This document shows positions 54,601 to 64,000 of a DNA stretch of 64,000 nt, piece after piece (within the stretch, counting starts at the first letter, position 1; each line of letters opens with the position of its first letter). The notes beneath the pieces are model-generated. The model saw only the letters and a program-made list of their open reading frames with translations. It did not search any database and was not told where the DNA came from. This DNA comes from Hedera helix. Lineage: Eukaryota > Streptophyta > Magnoliopsida > Apiales > Araliaceae. Both the position numbers and the translations under genes were made by a program. Location: assembly GCA_947179155.2 (NCBI GenBank), contig OX359270.1:19131556-19195555 (forward strand). Direction: 5' to 3'.

Positions 54601-55461
54601 TCGTATTATTTTCGTATTATTTTCGTATTCTTTTCGTATTTATGAATAGTGCTCTCTAGGGTTTCTAACCCTTAGGGTTCAACCCTTAGGGTTAGGTTTT
54701 CTCAAACCCTAAAATTAGGTTTTCTTTACAAAAACTTTTATTGCATATTAAGCATCGGTGGTCTAATACAAACACAATATTCTTCAACGGAACGTTCAAA
54801 AATAGAAAGCGTTTTCGTTTGAAGAGCGTTTTACGTTTTATTTTGGGAAAAATATCAGTGGCTCCCTGGTATCTATTCCCCGTATAAATGCTATATCGTG
54901 AAATGGAAAAAGTCCAAACGTTGAAAAGAACGTTCAAAAAGACGACAAACGTTTTCTCGTAAATCGTGTCTTTTTCGTCTTTTTCCCAAGAAAATTTTAT
55001 TGATTCCCTGACATCTAAACCTCATATTATCACTATGCTGTGAAATGTAAGAAGTCCTACAGATGAAAGAAACAGTCAAACGAATGAAAAACGTCACCTC
55101 GTGAATAGTGCTTTTACACGTTTTTCGAGAAAAACTATTATTGACTGTTACGTGTTTTCAAATTGTGGGAAGGTTGAATCTTGAAACAGAATGTCATTCT
55201 GACGTACACGTTTCGCTCGGGAGCTTAGGTTAGAATTCCTAGGGTTTAGACCCTAGGGTTTAGGGTTTAGGTTTTATCTTCTTTTCAGATTTTTGAAGAA
55301 AAAACTTTTATGTTCCTTTTTCGTGCTAAGGCTGTATACTTGAATCGAAACACATAAATAAGCAATAACGAAGATTCCATAACACATATAAGATGTAATT
55401 CAAGCTTTATTTATTCACATAAAGTCGGATTACAACTCTCTCGGAAGTTCGGAATATTACA
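51616..55461 (-). repeat. 3' LTR of Tekay element E
   Basis: 3846 bp, complete with TGTGACG…ATTACA on the plus strand. The TATA box (minus) is at 54090-54097. Presumptive leader features to its left: three hairpin modules at 53507-53573, 53703-53770 and 53823-53888, a donor-like AAAG-GTACAAT near 53947, and an AATGTGCAG acceptor at 52460-52468 behind a GAGCATTTTAGCTC hairpin. AACCCTAA-rich words lie around 54650-54720 and 55225-55275. ORFs at 52040, 54692 and 54891 are LTR sequence repeated in the right LTR. Confidence 0.95.
54090..54097 (-). promoter_or_regulatory. TATA box of 3' LTR, element E
   Basis: TATAAATAGCAAGC on the minus strand, matching LTR-B at 10240. The same box in the 5' LTR is at 62459-62466. 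Confidence 0.75.
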
Positions 55462-55508
55462 TTCACCCCTCCTTAAAAGAATTTCGTCCCCGAAATTAAC
55501 TTATACAA

Positions 55509-58500
55509 TTAAGAAAATAAATGTGGATATTCTATCTTCATTTTATCTTCTAATTCCCACGTTGCTTCTTCGACGGATTGATTTCTCCATATGACCTTGA
55601 CTGAAGGTATGACCTTGTTTCGCAAGACTTGTTCCTTCCTATCAACAATTTTAACAGGAATCTCTTCATAGCTTAGATCCTTCTCGATTTGAATGGGTTC
55701 ATAGCTGATGACGTGTTTGTAATCGGGTTTATAGGGACGTAATACTGAAACATGAAATACATTATGTATATGTTCCAGCTCTGGAGGTAAGGCTACTTCA
55801 TAAGCTACTTCACCTATTCTTCGTAATATTTCGAATGGTCCTATAAACCTTGGACTCAGTTTTCCTTTCTTTCCAAAACGAATCTTTCCTTTCCAGGGAG
55901 ATACTTTTAGGAAAACATGACTACCAACTTCAAAGTCTCTCTTTTGTCGATGTAGATCGGCATATCTCTTCTGTCTTTCTTGAGCAGCTCGTAACCTCAG
56001 TTGAATTGTTCGAACTACCTCCGCTGTTTGTTGAACCAATTCTGGCCCAAGCATCTTCCGTTCACCAACTTCGTCCCAACACATCGGTGTTCTACACTTC
56101 CTTCCATATAGGGCTTCATATGGTGGCATTCCTATACTAGCGTGATAACTATTGTTGTAAGAGAATTCTACCAGAGGTAAGTGATCTTACCAACTTCCCT
56201 CAAAATCCATCATACAAGCTCTCAGCATATCCTCCAAGGTTTGGATAGTCCTTTCACTTTGACCATCTGTTTGCGGGTGATAAGCAGTACTCATTCTCAA
56301 TTGTGTGCCTAGATGTTCTTGAAGACTTTTCCAAAAGTTCGATGTGAACCTTGGGTCTCGATCTGACACAATTGAAACTGGCACGCCATGTCTAGAGATA
56401 ACTTCCTTAATGTATAGCTTTGCTAATCGGTCCAAAGTGAACTTAACCTTAATTGGTAAAAAGTGAGCTGACTTGGTTAGTCTATCCACTATTACCCAAA
56501 TGGCATCATGACCCTTCTGTGTGGTTGGTAGGCCTACTACAAAATCCATTGTAATATGCTCCCATTTCCACTCTGGAATCTCTAACGGTTGTAACAATCC
56601 GCTTGGTCTTTGATGCTCAGCTTTAACTTGCTGACATGTCAAACACCTACTAACGAATTCAGCCACCTCTCTTTTCATGTTTGGCCACCAGAAATGTTGA
56701 CTTATGTCTTTGTACATTTTGGTACTGCCTGGGTGTACTGAAAACTTAGTACTATGTGCTCCTGACATGATTTCTTCCTTGAGTTCTTGAACTGCAGGAA
56801 TCCAAATTCTAGATTCAAATCTTATGATTCCCTCCTTGTCCATCTTGTATTTGTCGTTTATAACCTCTGTTGACTTTTTCAACTTCCTATAATTTCCATC
56901 CTCCTCTTGGATTTTCTTAATGTTACCCAACAAGGTTGAGTGATCTTCCATTATGAACAATTTCCTTGTCGAGACTGAAGGAACTCTCACTTCTATGTCG
57001 AGTCTAGCGAACTCTTTAATCAATTCCTCCTGAGTTGTTAATACATTTAACTTCTCTTGATTCTTCCTACTCAAAGCATCTGCAACTACGTTGGCTTTTC
57101 CTGGATGATATAGGATTTCACAATCATAATCCTTAATCAATTCCAACCATCGTCTTTGCCTCATATTCAACTCTCGTTGTGTAAAAATATACTTTAAACT
57201 CTTGTGATCTGTATAAATTTCACACTTCTCCCCGTACAAGTAATGCCTCCAAATCTTCAAAGCAAATACTACCGCCGCTAATTCTAGATCGTGAGTAGGA
57301 TACCTTAACTCATAATCCTTTAGCTGTCGCGAAGCATAAGCTATTACTTTGCCATGTTGCATTAAAACACAACCTAATCCTTTATGTGAGGCATCACTGT
57401 AGACTACAAGACCTCCACTATTATCAGGTAGTGATAATACTGGTGCCTCACTTAGCCTCTTCTTTAGCTCTTGAAAGCTCTTTTCACATTTATCTGTCCA
57501 AACATACTTCACGGTCTTCCTGGTTAAGTTAGTTAACGGGGTTCCTATCTTTGAAAAATCTTGAATGAAACGTCTATAGTACCCCGCTAAACCTAAGAAA
57601 CTTCTCACTTCAGTTGGGGTCTTTGGTTGTTCCCAGTTTATTACTGCTTCTATCTTTGATGGATCCACTGAAACTCCACTCTTGTCAATCACATGACCTA
57701 AGAACTGAACTTTCTCTAGCCATAACTCACATTTTGAAAATTTGGCATAGAGTTGTTCCTTTCGTAAGGTTTCTAGTACACTTCTTAAGTGTATAGCATG
57801 TTCTTCCAGTGTTTTCGAGTATATAAGAATATCGTCGATGAACACCACAACATACCTGTCTAAGCAAGACCTAAAAACCCTATTCATCAAGTCCATGAAT
57901 GTTGCCGGTGCATTTGTTAATCCAAAGGACATTACTAGAAATTCGTAATGTCCATAACGTGTTCTAAATGCTGTCTTCGGCACATCTTCCTTTCTCACTT
58001 TTAGTTGATGGTAACCTGACCGTAGATCAATCTTAGAGAAATACTCTGCTCCCTTGAGTTGATCAAACAAGTCATCGATCCTAGGTAAAGGATACTTATT
58101 CTTTATGGTCAATTTATTGAGTTCACGATAATCAACACATAATCTTAAAGTTCCATCCTTTTTCTTGACAAACAACACTGGTGCTCCCCATGGAGAAACA
58201 CTTGGTTGAATGTATTTCTTATCCAACAATTCTTGTAATTGTACCATCAACTCCTTCAATTCCACAGGCGCCATTCTGTATGGGGCCTTCGAAACCGGTG
58301 CAGCTCCAGGAGCTAAATCAATAACGAATTCAATCTCCCTATCAGGTGGAAGACCGGGTAGATCATTGGGAAAGACATCCTGAAACTCTCTAACCACTGG
58401 TATTTGGTCTATATCTAACCCTTTCTGTTGGGTGTCTACGATATATGCCAAATAGCCCTGACAACCCTTCTGAAGTAATCCCTTTGCTTGATTTGCAGTT

Positions 58501-59978
58501 AGACATCGGGATTTTCTTGTTGACTGACTTCCGTTGAAGACTACCATAGACTTGGACGTTGTAAGAAGTTTAACGGACTTTTGCTGACAATCGATCATCG
58601 CTTGGTGATTGGTCAACCAATCCATGCCTAGAATTACATCAAATTCCCCTAATTGGATTGGAATAAGATCGACTCTCAGTTCATGACCCTTGATCACTAT
58701 GCAACAACCTTTTATGATCTTATTAACAGGAATTTGTTCTTTATTAGCAATCTCTATCATTAAAGGACTTTCTAACAATTCACTAGGCACGTTTAGTTTT
58801 CTAGCAAATTCATGGGAAATAAAAGAGCAAGTAGCACCCGAATCAAATAGCACGTAAGCACTTATGGTGTTGATCGGAATGATACCTGACACTACATCCT
58901 GTGATGCCACAGCATCTCCCACGGTCATGTTGAATGTCCTTGCCGTTGGACGACCTGGATTAGTTGTTGGGGTAGATTTGTTGCTATTGTCCCCTCCGGC
59001 ATTACCTCCCTTTTTGGGGCACAACTTAGCTGGATGCCCCGTGGCTCCACAGTGAAAACATGTGTCTTTCCTTGGGCTAGGACATGCGGTTGCTATGTGT
59101 CCCTCTTGTTTGCAATTGTAGCAAACATTTTTCCCTTTTAAACACTCTCCTGCGTGTTGTTTACCGCAGTTTTTACATGGCTCGAATGTTTTCTTTTTAT
59201 TTTCCCCTCCTTGTTGGGAGTTTCCGCCATTAAACCTTCTTTTATTATTATTATTATTTCCTCCCCCATTTCCTCCCTTATTATTTTTCCCCCCTCCATT
59301 CCCTCCTTTATTATTATTCCTTTCCTTATTAAATTTTGTGATGGCGTCACTACTGCCTTCAGCAATGATAGCCTTTTCTAGAAGATGGGCATAACTATCT
59401 ATTTGTAAGACAGCTACTTTACCATGAATCCAGGGTTTTAAACCCTCCTCAAACCTTCTTGCCTTTCATTCCTCCGTATCTACTTGATTTGGAGCGAAAC
59501 GAGCAAGTTCATTAAACTTGGAGGCATACTGGGGAACAGTCATGTCCCCTTGTTTTAAATTCAGAAATTGTACCTCCATTCTATTTTTCAAGCTTCGAGG
59601 GAAGTAATTCTCAAAGAATATTTCCTTGAATGCTTCCCACGTAACCACACCTTCCCCAGCACGGGCTCGGGTGGCCTCCCACCAGAAGTTTGCCTCCCCC
59701 TTCATAAGGTAAGTGGCAAACTTAGTCTTTTTATCCTCAGCAACCTCTGCTAAGTCAAAGGCTTTTTCTATTTCATTTATCCAGCACTGAGCCTCTATAG
59801 GCTCAGCGGTTCCTTTGAATTCGGGAGGACCTACATTTTTAAAGTCTTTAAATAAGACTTTCTGTGGTTGGGGTTGGGGTTGTGGTATTTGTGGTTGTGG
59901 TGGCAGGGGTGGTGGTGGGGCATTATTTTCAGTTCTATTATCTAAGACTCCTATTAGCCTATTAAGGAATTGTTGCAT
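55509..59978 (-). pseudogene. gag-pol polyprotein of Tekay element E (nearly intact, two stops, N-terminus lost)
   Basis: One frame of 1490 codons from ATG at 59978 to the stop before 55509. It is broken only by TGA at 59463-59465 (in gag, after FAPNQVDTEE) and TAA at 56184-56186 (in integrase, after DFEGSW). Order: gag with proline-rich start; three zinc knuckles (CKNCGKQHAGEC, CYNCKQEGHIATAC, CFHCGATGHPAKLC); protease DSGA near 58840; RT with LCVDYRELN, FSKIDLRSGYHQ, FGLTNAPATF and FIDDILIYS (57817-57846); RNase H YSDASHKGLG (near 57400) and YTDHKSL; integrase zinc region ending CLTCQQVK, catalytic MDFVVGLP, VSDRDPRF and the Glu of QSERTIQ; and a C-terminal chromodomain (55509-55670: VIWRNQSVEEATWE). 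The chromodomain marks a chromovirus that targets chromatin. The stretch before the ATG (PDP) is still gag-like, so codons were removed by the deletion at the LTR border. Confidence 0.95.
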
Positions 59979-59988
59979 AGGATCGGGA

Positions 59989-62900
59989 ACGCCCCCAAAT
60001 CACTATACTTACTATAGATGACTTGGTGCTCACTACAAATGCTAAATCAATAGGTTTATAGATGATTTCCTTTATTCTCAAACAAAGTTCTCATCCTAAT
60101 TCCCAAAGATCTTTCATTATTTTATATCAAGTCCTTATAATTGATACAAGAGACTTAATACTCAAACATAACCTTTTTATCCTTAATATTTAGATATTCT
60201 ATAACTTTACATGTTTCAACATCCACGGTATTAAATCATTAGGATGGCTCTTGGGAACAGAGAATCTCGCGGTGAATGTTTGCATATTCACCCGTGATAA
60301 ATGTTTGCATCTTTATCCGTGACAAATGGTTGTATCTTTGTCCGGTGCAAAATTCTCTTTCCGTACAGAACATTACCCAAATAGTTAAAACCCTCATTCG
60401 AAACATATTTGTTTATAGTGATATCTCTTCATATTAATAATCCTACTTATCTGACATTCAGAATAGTAATAACGAGTTATACCTGGGTCCGAGGAACCTT
60501 AACGATGGATTTGACTAGTCAACATCGCTTAGTTCTGTCTCGGATGTACAGCACTCACAAGTTATTTACCGATCCTCATCCAGATAAATAGATCATTATT
60601 AATACTATGTTAAGTTTTAACAATTCTAAGTTTAATCAAAGTAAAGACGTAACAAGAGAATGTGATAAAACTTGATAATATTTATATAATATTCGGTTAC
60701 ATGTGTTGAACTTGTTCTTATTACAAAATGTCATTATGACTACAGTTAAGAACAGTTAAGGAAAGCAGTAAACTAGTCTACGCATTTCTTCTTTCCTTTC
60801 TTCTTCGAGCCGGAGCTCTCGGGTTTGTCTGCACATTAGGTTTATATGCAAGGGTGAGCTAAAATGCTCAGCAAGTCTTAAACACATAACATATAAGTGA
60901 ACTCACACTGATAAGGATTGTAAGGACTCATGGAATAACAATTGATATTTACAAATGTTTTAACATAGCAAGACTGAGTGGTGGTTAGACCTTGAACTGT
61001 TCTTTGTCTTTCGACTTAGAACCTTTTACAGTGGATATAGAAAGGGGATCAACCTAACGACATCCTATGTTATGCATAACATACAATACACTGGACAGAT
61101 CAAGAACAGTAATACATATTTGTTCATCTCAGTTTACTTCACATGTTAGGATCGCCCCAAGACGACTTGGTTTGATATAATAAAGCATGATTCGAATTTA
61201 TCACGAATAATCATTTCATTTTGCAAGTTATGCCGAAACAAGAAGCAATAACTCTCGTATCAAAGATTTATAACACGTTGCATACACAAAATGTATAAAT
61301 CACATAGAAAGCAAGTAAACAAAGTTTAAGGATAGAAAACTTGCCTTTAGCACAATTTAGGGTTTCCCGGTAATCGTTTAAAGCGCCTATACAAAGGGTT
61401 CCGCGTACCGAATGTTAGTTTATCGAATTTTTTCATTCTATACGTCTTTTTATCACTAAACTAGACTATTTGCATTGGTAGAATTTTTAGAAAACTTGGC
61501 TAACTCAAAAACTCAAAATTTAGGGCTTCCACCCGCAAGCCCCTTAAAATTTTCAGCTTTGACATCCTTTCCGGTAACTGCCATAACTTTGTCATCCGAA
61601 AACATTTTAAAGTGATTTTTGAGTCTAAATTGCTTAGAATTTCATGATCTACAACTTTCATTTAGGTTACTAAGGCAGATTCGGATTTTAAAATTTCGTA
61701 ATTTTAGCAAAAAGGTCAGTATGCTTACATTGAACAATATTTTTAGGGTTAACCATGTGAAACATGGTACCGCTTGCTTTAACTCTTTATGAAATCATGT
61801 TGTAAGACTCAATATCACTTTATAACATAAAAATAACAAATCACAAACCTTCTCATAGAAAGATTCATGACTTTTGCTCAAGAACATACGAAGAACACGA
61901 AGAACGGTTAAACCGTACATGGTAACGACTATGTTCTTGAGCTTTTGGTTTTCGTACATGAAATAATTTGAGCATTATAACTGCTTACATAAGTGATTAT
62001 AACACTTTATAGTTGACAAAAATTGGTCATTATAACGGCTTACATAATTGATTAAAACAATTTATAAAAATGCTCAAGAACATACGCAAACGCGGAGAAC
62101 GGATGAACCGTACATGACCACTACGTATGTTCATTAAGCTTTAAACTATGAATTGAATTTCGACATTATAACTACTACAAAATGTAGAAAGGCTCAAGAA
62201 CACGTGAAGAACACGGAGAACGACAATCGTACATGGCTACGACTCGCGTTCTTGAGCTTTTGAAAATTTAAGACGAAAGAAAAAAAACGAACATAAAAAC
62301 TATAAGAGATTGTACCTTTGGTGTTTGCAAGCTTTAACTATTTCTTTGCAATATCCAAGATAGTAACTCACTAGAACTCTCTCTCAATATATGTATAGCT
62401 TTGATACTTGATTTTTGAGCTTTGAAAATGAATGGTGAATCAAGTGAACTAAGCTTGCTATTTATAGGAAAAGTCAAGTTTCTTTAATTACACTTTTAGT
62501 CCTTGAAGTTATTATTAGTTTACATAGGGACTTGGACACATATTTAAGAACTTAGGACACCTCATTAAAAGCACAAAATGGCTGGACATTTTGATCCAAT
62601 GGCCTAGATTCCATCTTGCTTTACTTTGTGCTCATTGGTCAAAACCTAATCACATGGATAGCTAGCTTGGATTTTGATTGGTTAACTTAATTTTACATGG
62701 ATTTAGTTGATAATTAGTTAGTGTAACTAGTGTTTCTTTATCTAGTTTAGTTAATCTAACTTGTTTTTCTTTGCTTAACCATGATTGGTCAAGGTTAGTT
62801 TAGTCCTTAATTAAGCTAACATGTGATTGGTTGATTAGTGAATAATTTTAACTAATCAAACTTACTTAGTTTAGCCTTAATCTTGATTAGTATACTAATT

Positions 62901-63830
62901 AGTATAGTTGACTTTTACTATTCACATTTGACTTTTTCGTATTTATACCGTATAATTTTCGTATTATTATCGTATTATTTTCGTATAATTTTCGTATTCT
63001 TTTCGTATTTATGAATAGTGCTCTCTAGGGTTTCTAACCCTTAGGGTTCAACCCTTAGGGTTAGGTTTTCTCAAACCCTAAAATTAGGTTTTCTTTACAA
63101 AAACTTTTATTGCATATTAAGCATCGGTGGTCTAATACAAACACAATATTCTTCAACGGAACGTTCAAAAATAGAAAGCGTTTTCGTTTGAAGAGCGTTT
63201 TACGTTTTATTTTGGGAAAAATATCAGTGGCTCCCTGGTATCTATTCCCCGTATAAATGCTATATCGTGAAATGGAAAAAGTCCAAACGTTGAAAAGAAC
63301 GTTCAAAAAGACGACAAACGTTTTCTCGTAAATCGTGTCTTTTTCGTCTTTTTCCCAAGAAAATTTTATTGATTCCCTGACATCTAAACCTCATATTATC
63401 ACTATGCTGTGAAATGTAAGAAGTCCTACAGATGAAAGAAACAGTCAAACGAATGAAAAACGTCACCTCGTGAATAGTGCTTTTACACGTTTTTCGAGAA
63501 AAACTATTATTGACTGTTACGTGTTTTCAAATTGTGGGAAGGTTGAATCTTGAAACAGAATGTCATTCTGACGTACACGTTTCGCTCGGGAGCTTAGGTT
63601 AGAATTCCTAGGGTTTAGACCCTAGGGTTTAGGGTTTAGGTTTTATCTTCTTTTCAGATTTTTGAAGAAAAAACTTTTATGTTCCTTTTTCGTGCTAAGG
63701 CTGTATACTTGAATCGAAACACATAAATAAGCAATAACGAAGATTCCATAACACATATAAGATGTAATTCAAGCTTTATTTATTCACATAAAGTCGGATT
63801 ACAACTCTCTCGGAAGTTCGGAATATTACA
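59989..63830 (-). repeat. 5' LTR of Tekay element E
   Basis: Colinear with 51620-55461 (constant offset 8369). It lacks the last four bases (CACA in element orientation) at its inner end, where gag sequence begins ten bases away from the ATG. The TATA box is at 62459-62466, and hairpin modules are at 61876-61942, 62072-62139 and 62192-62257. ORFs at 60409, 63061 and 63260 duplicate those in the other LTR. Confidence 0.95.
62459..62466 (-). promoter_or_regulatory. TATA box of 5' LTR, element E
   Basis: TATAAATA on the minus strand, about 1.37 kb from the LTR start. This is the copy that would drive transcription of element E. Confidence 0.75.
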
Positions 63831-63835
63831 CTTAT

Positions 63836-64000
63836 TAGAGAAACAGTTAACTGAACGTGACTCGCACAAGGAACACCTAATGGAGTTTTACTTGTTTGTC
63901 AATAGGTGTTCCTTATGTGATAGTCATACAAGTGATCCTTAGACTTGAGATCATCATAGTATCTTGTGTGTACTAAGTTATACTTTGACATATTCCTTAA
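63836..64000 (+). repeat. Copia LTR inside Tat protease, second segment, runs off window
   Basis: TAGAG…CTGAACGTGACTCGC continues the copia LTR (compare 27602 and 32201). It contains an inverted repeat AAGGAACACCTA/TAGGTGTTCCTT at about 63877-63917. Confidence 0.88.

Larger units (their letters stand above)
51616..63830 (-). mobile_element. Young Tekay-like Ty3/gypsy chromovirus (element E)
   Basis: The TSD CTTAT is perfect (51611-51615 and 63831-63835). It runs LTR, 4.5-kb internal region, LTR on the minus strand. The LTRs start TGTAATATTCC and end GGCGTCACA in element orientation and show about ten substitutions and no indels over 3842 bp by eye. gag-pol is a single frame with two stop codons. 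The polypurine tract AAGGAGGGG is intact at 55466-55475 (plus-strand complement), but the primer-binding site, leader and gag start are missing at the 5' LTR border (59979-59989). The element therefore cannot be replicating from this copy. Confidence 0.95.

Noticed and set aside
54692..55097. Minus ORFs repeated exactly at 63061-63466
   Set aside because: They repeat because the two LTRs of element E are nearly identical. The same region in LTR-B (9385-9699) is frameshifted and no protein-like conservation is seen.

Overview
The window is flowering-plant nuclear DNA, AT-rich and made almost entirely of LTR retrotransposons. The evidence is plant-type Ty3/gypsy chromovirus (Tekay-like), Ty3/gypsy Tat-like and Ty1/copia domains, a non-autonomous Helitron, and many microsatellites. 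I see no host gene, no tRNA or rRNA and no CRISPR array. The species cannot be named from the sequence.

The layout is a stack of insertions that can largely be resolved from 5-bp target-site duplications (TSDs) and from sequence that resumes on the far side of each insert. From the left: 1-2902 is a minus-strand decayed Tekay-like gag-pol. 3530-3681 is a sliver of Ty1/copia integrase ('copia-3'), followed by decayed long LTRs (3682-7146) and an unrecognised tract. From 8904 to 29880 runs one Tekay-like LTR ('LTR-B'). It is split by an LTR-like insert (10335-15159) and by a whole Ty1/copia element ('copia-1', 17019-29216, TSD TAATG). Copia-1 in turn carries a Helitron (18609-19924) and a solo long LTR (21118-24222, TSD AAGAC). 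Copia-3 polymerase resumes at 29881 and ends in a copia LTR (31835-36949) that is split by a Tekay-like solo LTR (33021-36240, TSD ATACT). That same copia LTR also serves as the 5' LTR of 'copia-2', so the two elements form a tandem sharing one LTR.

Copia-2 pol is broken at 40682 by a minus-strand Tat-like element (3' LTR 40683-41161, TSD GTATG at its left). The Tat element has a polypurine tract, 39-bp tandem repeats, an additional ORF antisense to pol with a recognisable intron, and pol from 51253 down to about 47608 with two RNase H domains. A second solo long LTR (43144-46271, TSD GCTAT) sits inside the antisense ORF. A copia LTR starting at 51254 sits inside the Tat protease region and runs off the right edge. 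That copia LTR is itself split by the youngest arrival, a Tekay-like element (51616-63830, TSD CTTAT) whose 3.84-kb LTRs differ at only about ten positions by eye.

The youngest Tekay element has a 1490-codon gag-pol frame broken by just two stop codons. It has lost its primer-binding site and the gag N-terminus at the 5' LTR/internal junction. The most interesting signals lie outside coding sequence: (1) hairpins with compensatory stem changes upstream of the TATA box in the solo long LTRs, plus arrays of a TCGTAGAG motif; (2) a GAGC-loop-GCTC hairpin just before a splice-acceptor-like AG in several different long LTRs, which suggests a leader intron inside the LTR; (3) inverted-repeat modules inside that presumptive intron. 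All identities come from reading the sequence; no database search was run.
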